From contig JBICIE010000312.1 of NCBI GenBank assembly GCA_043101635.1, positions 1 through 12,617 on the forward strand: a stretch of DNA of 12,617 nucleotides, in the 5' to 3' direction. A program made the translations under genes and the position numbers. Each line of letters opens with the position of its first letter. The first letter of the stretch is position 1. Positions 6,932 to 12,617 of this stretch are shown here, piece by piece. This DNA comes from CAYMJK01 sp043101635. Lineage in GTDB: Bacteria; Planctomycetota; Phycisphaerae; Phycisphaerales; UBA1924. The notes beneath the pieces were generated by a model. The model was not told where the DNA came from and searched no databases. It saw only the letters and a program-made list of their open reading frames with translations.

Positions 6932-8539
6932 ATGCACGCTTCACACTCGTCAGGCCGGGTCGCAGTGGTGGGGGCGGGGCCCGGTGGCCTCGCGGCCGCC
7001 GTGCTGCTGGCCGGGCGGGGGCTGGATGTCACCATATATGAGCGCCAGCCGGTCATCGGCGGGCGGACCTCCCGCATCCAGCAGGACGGGTTCTCGTTCG
7101 ACCTGGGCCCGACCTTCTTCCTCATGCCGCACGTGCTCGACGAGATCTTCAGCGCCGTCGGGCGCCGGCTGGCTGACTACGTCGACCTGCGCCGGCTCGA
7201 TCCCATGTACCGGCTCGTGATCGGCCAGCCGGGGGGCCAAGACATCACGATCGACGCCACGCAGGATGTCGAGCAGATGCGCCAGCGCCTGGGGAGCGTC
7301 CACGGGCCCGATGGCGCCGCCTTCGGGCGCTTCATCGCCGACAACCGGCGCAAGCTGGACCGGATGGAGCCGATCCTGCGCCGGCCCATCCGCTCGCCGC
7401 TGGACCTCGTCAGGCCGGATGCGGTGCGCGCCCTCTCGTCGCTGAAGCTCGGCCAGAGCGTCGATGACCTCAACGGGCGGTATTTCGAGCATCCGGCCGT
7501 CCGGCTCGCCGTCGGCTTCCAGAGCAAGTACCTCGGCATGAGCCCGTACGAGTGCCCGAGTTTGTTCACGATCCTGCCGTTCATCGAGTACGAATACGGC
7601 GTGTGGCATCCGATCGGCGGGTGCAGCGCCCTGATGCGCGCGCTCGCCGATGTGCTCGTGGAACTCGGAGGTCGCATCGAGACCGACACGCCGGTCGAGC
7701 GCCTGCGCTTCGACGGCGATCGCATCGCGGGTGTCGAACTCGGTGGCCGGCGCGACGGAGCGTTCGAACCGTGCGATCAGCTCGTAATCAACGCGGATGC
7801 GACCTGGGCGATCAAGAAGTTCTTCCCCGAGTCCATGCGCCGGGGCGATACCGACGCCGGGCTTGATGGCAAGCGGTACTCCTGCTCGACGTACATGCTC
7901 TACCTCGGCGTGGACGGGGCGGTTGATCTGCCGCACCACACCATCCGCACCGCGCCGGACTACCGCGGCAATCTGGAGGACATCGGCCGGGCCGGCGGCG
8001 CCGGCGGGTCGCTGTCGGAGGATCCGAGCTTCTACATCTGCAATCCGTCGCCGATCGATCCGTCACTGGCGCCGCCCGGGGCAAGTTCGCTGTACATCCT
8101 CGTGCCGACGCCCAACACGCGGGCGCCCATCGACTGGCAGGCCGAGCGCGATGCGATGCGCCATCGCATCCTCGGGCGCATCAGCGAGGTGCTCGGCGTC
8201 GACCTGGCCGGGCGCATCAGGACCGAGCACAGCGTGACGCCGGCCGACTGGGCCGCCATGAACATCAACCATGGGGCGACCTTCAACCTGGCGCATTCGC
8301 TGGATCAGATGTTGCATCGCCGGCCGCAGCACAAGCTGCCTTACGTCCGCAACGGCTGGCTGGTGGGCGGGGGCACGCATCCGGGCTCTGGGCTGCCGGT
8401 CATCTTCCTCTCGGCCCAGATCACCGCCGGTATGATGCTGCGTTCGCAGTCGCCACCGGCCCCCCGCCGGCGGCTGCGGCCCGCCGCTCCAGGGCCCGCA
8501 TCCCGGCGCGAGCCGGCGCCGGTGGGGGCGATGTCGTGA
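6932..8539 (+). CDS. crtN: CrtN-like C30 carotenoid desaturase
   Basis: This is a 535-residue FAD-dependent desaturase of the CrtI/CrtN family. It has the dinucleotide fold VAVVGAGPGGLAAA (10-23), Glu37 at the end of strand 2, then IGGRTS and FSFDLGPTFF. The middle carries QSKYLGMSPYECPSLFTIL and YGVWHPIGG. The C-terminal FAD motif is GWLVGGGTHPGSGLPVIFLS (475-494). GGGTHPGSGLP is characteristic of desaturases, in contrast to the CrtP-like paralogue on the other strand. The protein should introduce conjugated double bases into squalene or dehydrosqualene to give a coloured C30 polyene (diaponeurosporene- or diapolycopene-like); how many steps it performs cannot be read from sequence. ATG 6932 places the FAD motif at the usual distance; the frame is open to 6755, but that part lies antisense to the aldehyde dehydrogenase gene. 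The last 30 residues are a Pro/Arg/Ala-rich tail. Its TGA overlaps the GTG start of the synthase gene, so the two are co-translated. Confidence 0.88.
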   Translation: MHASHSSGRVAVVGAGPGGLAAAVLLAGRGLDVTIYERQPVIGGRTSRIQQDGFSFDLGPTFFLMPHVLDEIFSAVGRRLADYVDLRRLDPMYRLVIGQPGGQDITIDATQDVEQMRQRLGSVHGPDGAAFGRFIADNRRKLDRMEPILRRPIRSPLDLVRPDAVRALSSLKLGQSVDDLNGRYFEHPAVRLAVGFQSKYLGMSPYECPSLFTILPFIEYEYGVWHPIGGCSALMRALADVLVELGGRIETDTPVERLRFDGDRIAGVELGGRRDGAFEPCDQLVINADATWAIKKFFPESMRRGDTDAGLDGKRYSCSTYMLYLGVDGAVDLPHHTIRTAPDYRGNLEDIGRAGGAGGSLSEDPSFYICNPSPIDPSLAPPGASSLYILVPTPNTRAPIDWQAERDAMRHRILGRISEVLGVDLAGRIRTEHSVTPADWAAMNINHGATFNLAHSLDQMLHRRPQHKLPYVRNGWLVGGGTHPGSGLPVIFLSAQITAGMMLRSQSPPAPRRRLRPAAPGPASRREPAPVGAMS

Positions 8540-9447
8540 TCGACCTTGACGCCCTGCTCGAAGAGACCAGCCGCACCTTTGCGCTGTCGATCCCCCTGCT
8601 GCCAGAGCCGCTGCGCCGGCAGATCGGCCTCGGCTATCTCGTCTTTCGCGTCGCCGATACATTCGAGGATGAGGGCGACTGGCCGGTCGCGCAGCGCATC
8701 GCCGCGCTGCGCCTGATCGGCCCGGCCCTGCTCCAGCCCGATGGCGCCGAGGCGGCCGAGTTTGCGCGCCACTGCGCCGCGGCCGAGGTCGACCACGCCG
8801 GGTACCGGCGGTTGCTGCAAAGCTGGCCGCAACTGGCCGCCGAGTTCGGCGCCCTCGATCCGGCGGCGCGGGGCGTGATCTGCGCCCACCTGCAGCGCTC
8901 CGCCGCGGGCATGTGCGAGTTCCTGCTCGATCGCCCGTCAAGCATGGATGAACTGCGCCGCTACTGCTATGCGGTCGCGGGGATCGTCGGCGAGCTGTGC
9001 ACCGAGCTGTTCGTGCTGCACAGCCCGCAGCTTGGCCCGGTGCGCGCGGAGCTGATGGCCCGGGCGGCGCCGTTTGGGGAGGGCCTGCAGCTTGTCAACA
9101 TCCTCCGCGATGCGCAGGTCGATGCGCTGCACGCGCGGCACTTTGTGCCGCGGTCGGTGTCCCGCGACCAGTTGATCGAGCGGGCCGGGAGCAACCTCGA
9201 CAAGGCGATCGAGTACATCGATCTGCTGCAGCGCCGTGGCGCCGGCGGGGCCGTGGCCTTCAACGCGCTGAACCTCGGTCTGGCCGTCCAGACGCTCTCG
9301 CTGGTCGATCGGGATGGTGCGGGCGCCCGGCTCGACGGCGGTCGCGTGTTCGCACTGCTGGAGTCGATCGCCGAGATGACCGCGCGCGGCGCCAGCGTCC
9401 TGCCGCTGCTGCGCCAGTTGTCCGAGGCCTCGCACGAGCGCGTCTGA
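8536..9447 (+). CDS. sqs: Squalene/dehydrosqualene synthase, squalene-synthase type
   Basis: This 303-residue enzyme belongs to the head-to-head trans-prenyl synthases, which condense two farnesyl diphosphates to a C30 hydrocarbon. It starts with the typical SRTFALSIPLLP (12-23). The first Asp-rich motif is FRVADTFEDE (37-46; Asp41 and Asp45). YCYAVAGIVGEL lies at 143-154, and the second Asp-rich motif is NILRDAQVD (188-196; Asp192 and Asp196), followed by RHFVP. The D-T-x-E-D form of motif I is that of squalene synthases (DTVEDD-like), whereas CrtM/CrtB have R-x-x-D-D-x-x-D. There is no C-terminal membrane anchor. It therefore points to a C30 rather than C40 pathway, but whether the product is squalene or dehydrosqualene is open. 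The GTG start overlaps the CrtN stop (GTGA) with GGTGGGGG at 8521-8528 as ribosome site. No farnesyl-diphosphate synthase is in the window. Confidence 0.87.
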   Translation: MIDLDALLEETSRTFALSIPLLPEPLRRQIGLGYLVFRVADTFEDEGDWPVAQRIAALRLIGPALLQPDGAEAAEFARHCAAAEVDHAGYRRLLQSWPQLAAEFGALDPAARGVICAHLQRSAAGMCEFLLDRPSSMDELRRYCYAVAGIVGELCTELFVLHSPQLGPVRAELMARAAPFGEGLQLVNILRDAQVDALHARHFVPRSVSRDQLIERAGSNLDKAIEYIDLLQRRGAGGAVAFNALNLGLAVQTLSLVDRDGAGARLDGGRVFALLESIAEMTARGASVLPLLRQLSEASHERV

Positions 9448-9470
9448 GCGGCGCGACCGATGCGAAACCC

Positions 9471-9857
9471 GTGTCCCTATCCTCGCCTGTGCGCCTTGTC
9501 GACCGCCTGCGCCTGCTGAACATCGCGCTGCCGCTGACTGGCATGGCGATCGCCGGGGCGGCCCTCACCGGCGTGATCGTTGCCGCGGCCAGCGGCTCGA
9601 TCCTCGCGATCGTTGCCATCCTGCTCGGCGCCGCGGTTGTTTCGGCGCTCGATCTGCTCATTCGTGCGGCGCTGGAGGGGCCGGTGATCCGGCAACTCAA
9701 GAGCGCCGGGCCAGGTCCATGCCCGGGGTGCGGATACCCGGCCGACGGACGCGCCGGCGACCGATGCCCCGAATGCGGCGACCCCACGCCCCCGCGCGAG
9801 ATCCGCGATGTCTGGAAGCGTCGCCTCGGCTGGTGGTGGCGCGGCGTGCCGTTCTGA
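9471..9857 (+). CDS. Small membrane protein with C-terminal zinc ribbon
   Basis: This short gene of 128 residues (from GTG 9471) follows the synthase by 23 bases and is probably the third gene of the rightward operon. Two hydrophobic segments lie at about residues 16-40 and 43-66, followed by a C-terminal module with CPGC (84-87), an 11-residue spacer, and CPEC (99-102). This four-cysteine CPxCGY...CPECG knuckle, followed by W and basic residues (VWKRRLGWWW), is a recurring module in planctomycete membrane proteins, and its biochemical role is not known to me. The start is uncertain: GTG 9471, GTG 9489 and ATG 9543 are in frame, none with a clear Shine-Dalgarno, and ATG 9543 would cut off the first membrane segment. 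The same frame is open back to 8997, but that part overlaps the synthase in another frame. A direct role in carotenoid synthesis cannot be claimed. Confidence 0.65.
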   Translation: MSLSSPVRLVDRLRLLNIALPLTGMAIAGAALTGVIVAAASGSILAIVAILLGAAVVSALDLLIRAALEGPVIRQLKSAGPGPCPGCGYPADGRAGDRCPECGDPTPPREIRDVWKRRLGWWWRGVPF

Positions 9858-9935
9858 TGGCGCGGTCACCAGCAGCGGCGGGGCCCCAAGAGGTGTCGCT
9901 CCCCGAGTCTGGACCCCGGGCCCCTTGAGTTCCAG

Positions 9936-10232
9936 TCACATCTTCGCCTGCACGCTGGCGACCTTGTCTTCCATCGACTGTTCGCGGTCGATGCGCGTGC
10001 CGAGCTTGATCGTCGTGGTGATGCGCGGCGCCCCCATCTCGTGGATCACCTCGTGGCAGCGCTTGACCGCGGCCATGACGTCGTCCCACTCGCCCTCGAT
10101 GTTCGTGCCGTAGGCGTGCAGCGCGCGCTTCAGGCCCGCCTCCTGCACGACACGCTCGCACGCCGCGACGTACTTCGAAACCGAAACGCCCACGCCCATG
10201 GGCACTACGCACAGGTCGATCAGGACTCTCAT
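9936..10232 (-). CDS. Thiamine-binding family protein (MTH1187/YqgV, DUF77)
   Basis: This 98-residue protein matches the MTH1187/YqgV (thiamine_BP) family of small ferredoxin-like-fold proteins that assemble as tetramers and bind thiamine-type ligands. Family features are the opening strand RVLIDLCVVPMGVGVSVSKYVA (split here: VLIDLCVVP at 3-11, GVGVSVSKYV at 13-22), the YGTNIEGEWDDVMAAVKRCH segment (41-60) covering the inner strand and helix 2, and the end strand ITTTIKLGTRID (71-82). The length is typical. A longer open frame runs back to 10751, but ATG 10232 has AGGAG (10242-10246) nine bases upstream, and the extra residues are antisense to the protease and of no recognisable content. It is convergent with the zinc-ribbon gene and divergent from the protease gene, so it is a single-gene transcript. 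No thiamine biosynthesis gene or riboswitch is nearby. Confidence 0.88.
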   Translation of the reverse strand: MRVLIDLCVVPMGVGVSVSKYVAACERVVQEAGLKRALHAYGTNIEGEWDDVMAAVKRCHEVIHEMGAPRITTTIKLGTRIDREQSMEDKVASVQAKM

Positions 10233-10585
10233 CTGTTTCCGCTCCTGGCAGGCAACCCGGCCACTGGCGCATCCTAGCGGCGGCGCGTCGGCCTCTTCGT
10301 GAGCGCAGTTGCTGCGCCGATCCGGGGTGTTTCCTTTCCCCATTTTAACAAACTTTTGACGCTCCGGCGCCCGCCTGCCCGATCCGGACCGTCCATGGGC
10401 AGACCATGGCGACCCGGATCGACGCTCGCGCACCAGCGCCGGGCGTCTCGCCCGGGCCGCCGCCTTCACGAGGCGAGCGAGCGACTCAGCGGATATCCAC
10501 GGGCGCGCGTCCTTCCGGTTGGCCGGAGGCGGTACGACGCGCCCAGGCGCCCGCGCGGTTCTGCGCGCGGGCCAGGAGGCTCGCC
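10233..10585. other. Intergenic region between divergent genes, with an AT-rich island
   Basis: These 353 bases separate the thiamine-binding gene from the protease. The frame of the protease is open from 10406, but its codons there translate to low-complexity Pro/Arg/Ala-rich sequence without a ribosome site, so I treat it as non-coding. The one striking element is an AT-rich stretch at 10340-10360 in otherwise very GC-rich DNA. It contains TTGACG (10356-10361), a good -35 on the plus strand without a matching -10, and TAAAAT on the minus strand (10347-10342), a good -10 without a matching -35. It is a likely promoter area for one or both genes. Confidence 0.4.
10574..10579 (+). promoter_or_regulatory. 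Consensus Shine-Dalgarno for the protease start
   Basis: AGGAGG lies six bases before the ATG at 10586. It is the strongest ribosome site in the window and decides this start over the upstream ATG at 10406, which would add 60 low-complexity residues. Confidence 0.75.
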
Positions 10586-11752
10586 ATGCTGGCTCAGACT
10601 CTCGGCGTTCTGGTGCAACTCGGTCCGGGCATAGAGGCGCCGGCGGATGCAACGCACATCTGGCGCAACTGGTGGCGCTGCGATGCGGCGAGCGTTCCCG
10701 CTGGCGCAGTGGTCGTCCCCGACCCGGAGATCGAGCCGGCGCTGGCCCCACCGGACGGGCCGGATCCGCTCTGGAGCCGACAGTGGGGCCTGCACGTGCT
10801 CGGGGCCGCCGATCTCTGGGAACGTCCGGCGGAGCGTCCGGCGCCGACCGTCGGCGTGATCGACTCGGGCGTTGCGCGGCACGCGGACCTGCTCGCCGCG
10901 GCGCGCAGCTACTCGATCGAAGGGCTCGCAGACCCGCCCGACGCCGACTGGTGCCGTCACGGGACGCACGTGGCCGGGATCGCCGCGGCGATCAGCGGCA
11001 ATGGCGTGGGGATCACGGGCGTGGCGCCAAGCGATGTCTCGTCGGTGAAGGTGCTGCAGTTCTGCTGGGGCACGGTGAGCATGATGGCCGAGGGCTTGGC
11101 GTGGTCGGCTCAGGAGGGTCACCGCGTCGTGAATCTGAGCCTGCAGGCCCGGGCCACCAACGAGATGATGGATGAGGCGGTTGCCATGGCGGCCGAGCGC
11201 GGCGTGATCATGGTCGCCGCGGCGGGCAACTGGAGCGAGGCGGAGCCGGCCTGGCCGGCCCGGTATCCGGAGGTGATCGCGGTGGGGGCAATCGAGCGCA
11301 GCGGGCTGCTGGCGTCGTTCAGCAACCGCCGGCCCGACTTCGTGGCGCCGGGCGTGGACATTCTGAGCACCTACCCGGCCGCGCCCGGCTATCGCTCGCT
11401 GAGCGGCACCTCCATGGCCTCGCCGCACGTCGCCGGCGTGATTGCGCGCATGCTCGCTGAGCGCGATCTGACGGCGGATCAGGTCCGCTGGGCCCTGCGC
11501 TACACGGCGGCGGATCTCGGGACGCCGGGGTGGGACGCGCTGTACGGCTGGGGGCTGGTGCAGGCCGGGGCCGCGGTGGAACTGGTGCGGGCGGACCGCA
11601 GCGACGTCAACCACGATGGGGCGTGCGACCTGTTCGACCTGCACGAGTTCATGAACCTGTACGACCTGGGCGACTTCCGGGCCGACCTGACGCTGGATGG
11701 GGCGGTGACCCTGGATGATCTGCTTCAGTTCCAGCACGAACTGGACCACTGA
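10586..11752 (+). CDS. Subtilisin-like serine protease (S8) with C-terminal dockerin-like tail
   Basis: This 388-residue protein is an S8 family peptidase with a complete catalytic triad: Asp93 in VGVIDSGV, His125 in RHGTHVAG, and Ser276 in LSGTSMASPHVAG, plus the oxyanion Asn215 in AAAGNW. Before the domain, DPLWSRQWGLHVLGAADLW (60-78) is the usual lead-in of subtilases; no inhibitor_I9 propeptide is visible. Residues about 339-388 form a two-loop EF-hand/dockerin-like tail: SDVNHDGACDLFDLHEFMN, then ADLTLDGAVTLDDLLQF. Tails of this type are common in secreted planctomycete proteins, and the second loop is degenerate (Thr where Asp/Asn is usual). ATG 10586 is chosen because of the AGGAGG before it, but the resulting N-terminus (MLAQTLGVLVQLGPGIEAPA) has no basic n-region and is a weak signal peptide. 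The protein is probably exported and degrades peptides outside the cytoplasm; its target is unknown. The gene stands alone. Confidence 0.88.
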   Translation: MLAQTLGVLVQLGPGIEAPADATHIWRNWWRCDAASVPAGAVVVPDPEIEPALAPPDGPDPLWSRQWGLHVLGAADLWERPAERPAPTVGVIDSGVARHADLLAAARSYSIEGLADPPDADWCRHGTHVAGIAAAISGNGVGITGVAPSDVSSVKVLQFCWGTVSMMAEGLAWSAQEGHRVVNLSLQARATNEMMDEAVAMAAERGVIMVAAAGNWSEAEPAWPARYPEVIAVGAIERSGLLASFSNRRPDFVAPGVDILSTYPAAPGYRSLSGTSMASPHVAGVIARMLAERDLTADQVRWALRYTAADLGTPGWDALYGWGLVQAGAAVELVRADRSDVNHDGACDLFDLHEFMNLYDLGDFRADLTLDGAVTLDDLLQFQHELDH

Positions 11753-11770
11753 CCCGCCGCCCCCGGGGGC

Positions 11771-11800
11771 TTGTTTCCCGCGCCGGGGCCTTCCTAACCT
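11771..11800 (+). promoter_or_regulatory. Candidate efp promoter
   Basis: TTGTTT (11771-11776) and TAACCT (11795-11800) with an 18-base spacer resemble a weak sigma70-type promoter. Transcription would begin near 11807, the base of the hairpin, so that hairpin would lie at the 5' end of the efp mRNA. Both boxes have mismatches, so this is tentative. Confidence 0.3.
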
Positions 11801-11806
11801 TCCTGC

Positions 11807-11829
11807 CGCCCGGCGAGGCCGGGCGTTTT
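11807..11829 (+). terminator. Intrinsic terminator-like hairpin with T-run
   Basis: A perfect 8-bp GC stem (11807-11814 with 11818-11825) around a 3-base GAG loop is followed by TTTT (11826-11829). It is the best terminator-shaped element in the window and lies 54 bases after the protease stop, so it most simply ends that transcript. The elongation factor P start codon is only 19 bases downstream, which raises the alternative of a leader attenuator for that gene. Confidence 0.75.
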
Positions 11830-11848
11830 CTGTCAGGAAGGGCATCCG

Positions 11849-12403
11849 ATGAAGGCGACGGACCTGCGCCCGGGGATGGGCGTGAAGGTTGATGGCAATC
11901 TGTACGTGATCACGCAGTACGAGCACCGCACGCCGGGCAACCTGCGGGCGTTCATCCAGGTGAAGCTGCGCGACGTCGTGACTGGTAAGCACATCGAGAG
12001 GCGGCTGGCCTCCGGCGACGATCTGGAGGGCGTCAACCTCGACCGGCGCACGATGGAGTACCTGTTCAGCGACAACAGCGGCGCGACGTTCATGGATCTG
12101 GAGAGTTACGACCAGATCGTGATTCCGGCGGATGTGCTCGGCGACGCGCTGCTGTACCTGGCGCCGAACGCGAGCATCACCGTGCTGATGTACAACGAGA
12201 ACCCGGTGACGGTGGAACTGCCGGCGTCGGTGGAGCTGACGGTGACCGAGACGGCGCCGGGGATCAAGGGGGCGACGGCGACGAACCAGCTCAAGGACGC
12301 GGTGTGCGAGACGGGGCTGAAGACGCGGGTGCCGCCGTTCATCGTCGAGGGGGAGAAGATCAAGATCAGCACGGCGGACGGGGCGTACCAGTCGCGGGCG
12401 TAG
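11849..12403 (+). CDS. efp: Translation elongation factor P, P-G-N loop variant
   Basis: EF-P binds the ribosome between the P and E sites and relieves stalling at consecutive prolines. The 184-residue length and three-domain layout are standard: an N-terminal KOW-like domain (1 to about 63), a middle OB domain with VELPASVELTVTETAPGIKG, and a C-terminal OB domain ending VPPFIVEGEKIKIST then YQSRA. The tip loop of domain I, which enters the peptidyl-transferase centre, reads HRTPGNLRAF (26-35). In E. coli it is VKPGKGQAF with Lys34 beta-lysylated; here Asn31 takes that place and Leu32-Arg33 follow, so neither lysine nor arginine modification at the canonical site is possible. Arg33 is a nearby basic residue. 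ATG 11849 has AGGAAGGG (11835-11842) upstream. No EF-P modification gene (epmA, earP, ymfI) is in the window. The product call is very secure. Confidence 0.96.
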   Translation: MKATDLRPGMGVKVDGNLYVITQYEHRTPGNLRAFIQVKLRDVVTGKHIERRLASGDDLEGVNLDRRTMEYLFSDNSGATFMDLESYDQIVIPADVLGDALLYLAPNASITVLMYNENPVTVELPASVELTVTETAPGIKGATATNQLKDAVCETGLKTRVPPFIVEGEKIKISTADGAYQSRA

Positions 12404-12430
12404 GGGCGCGGCTGCGCTGGCGCATCGACA

Positions 12431-12454
12431 GCGGCGCGGCCGGGGCCGCGCTGC
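12431..12454. terminator. GC-rich hairpin downstream of efp
   Basis: Bases 12431-12441 pair with 12444-12454 (11 positions, one of them G-T); the innermost pairs must open to form the loop. It begins 27 bases after the efp stop. Only a scattered T-rich stretch follows (12457-12469), so termination here is plausible but not proven. It could serve efp and a convergent gene together. Confidence 0.35.
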
Positions 12455-12495
12455 GGTGTGTCGTTGTGTCGAGGGGATCGGCGGCATTGATGTGA

Positions 12496-12617
12496 TCAGG
12501 GCGCGCGGGGGAGGGCGCCGGCGCCGGCGATGAGGTCGCGCGGGCGGGCAGCGGCGGGCTGTGGGGAGTGGGGCAGGATTTCATCCGGCCGGGATTCGGC
12601 TGGCGCCGGCTGCTGGG
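12496..12617 (-). CDS. Possible 3' end of a minus-strand gene (partial)
   Basis: On the minus strand a frame enters from beyond the window end and runs 39 codons to a TGA at 12496-12498. Its translation ends ARPRDLIAGAGALPRAP, and third codon positions are mostly G or C, as expected for coding sequence here. It would be convergent with efp, with the hairpin at 12431-12454 between them. The piece is too short to assign, and other frames in this GC-rich stretch are also partly open, so it may not be a gene. Confidence 0.25.
   Translation of the reverse strand, partial: QQPAPAESRPDEILPHSPQPAAARPRDLIAGAGALPRAP

Noticed and set aside
9880..9924. Inverted repeat GGGGCCC/GGGCCCC between convergent genes
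   Set aside because: Only 7 bp with a loop of about 31 bases and no T-run; too weak to call a terminator in such GC-rich sequence.
10406..10585. Sixty extra N-terminal codons on the protease
   Set aside because: No ribosome site at ATG 10406 and low-complexity translation, while ATG 10586 has AGGAGG six bases upstream. Kept open only because of the weak signal peptide.
10466..12487. A 673-codon open frame on the minus strand
   Set aside because: It is antisense to the protease and elongation factor P, both with complete catalytic or family motifs. The translation is His/Arg/Pro-rich low complexity.
12366..12584. A 72-codon minus-strand frame starting with ATG
   Set aside because: Pro/Ser/Ala-rich low complexity, runs into the end of efp, and has no ribosome site.
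1..12617. CRISPR arrays, tRNA or rRNA genes, insertion sequences, riboswitches, phage genes
   Set aside because: I looked for regular direct repeats, tRNA-like cloverleaf ends, transposase motifs and long terminal inverted repeats and saw none.

Overview
The window is a GC-rich, tightly packed bacterial chromosome segment. It most likely comes from a planctomycete, probably Phycisphaerae-like. Four signs point that way: a subtilase ending in a dockerin/EF-hand tail of the kind common in secreted planctomycete proteins, a small membrane protein ending in a CPxCGY...CPECG zinc ribbon, an elongation factor P with a P-G-N loop, and a C30-type carotenoid cluster. This is an inference from protein character; there is no rRNA, tRNA, CRISPR array, insertion sequence or phage gene in the window.

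Layout. (1) 1-957: a perfect hairpin, then an unrecognised membrane-anchored or exported protein on the minus strand, divergent from (2) a PrxQ/BCP-type peroxiredoxin at 957-1409. (3) 1415-9447: a carotenoid cluster of six genes in two divergent operons that start from a roughly 70-bp intergenic region at 6862-6931. Leftward it encodes aldehyde dehydrogenase, a CrtP-like oxidase, a PlsC-type acyltransferase, and a single polypeptide joining a CrtQ-like glycosyltransferase to a complete type-1 isopentenyl-diphosphate isomerase. Rightward it encodes a CrtN-like desaturase and a squalene-synthase-type enzyme, followed by a small zinc-ribbon membrane protein. (4) 9936-10232: a thiamine-binding-family (MTH1187/YqgV) protein on the minus strand. 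(5) 10586-11752: a subtilisin-like protease. (6) 11849-12403: elongation factor P, preceded by an intrinsic terminator-like hairpin. (7) The last 200 bases hold a GC-rich hairpin and possibly the end of a minus-strand gene.

How the cluster works together. Isomerase supplies IPP/DMAPP. Farnesyl diphosphate, made elsewhere, is condensed head-to-head by the synthase to a C30 backbone. CrtN desaturates it, CrtP oxidises a terminal methyl to an aldehyde, and the aldehyde dehydrogenase makes the acid. The glycosyltransferase esterifies the acid with sugar and the acyltransferase adds a fatty acid. The expected product is a staphyloxanthin-like acylated glycosyl C30 carotenoid. Early steps (synthase, CrtN) lie on the rightward strand and late steps on the leftward strand. 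The exception is the isomerase, the earliest step, which is fused to the late glycosyltransferase. That fusion is the most unusual thing here. Start-stop overlaps (ATGA, GTGA) and a TTG start with a strong Shine-Dalgarno inside the upstream gene show tight translational coupling.
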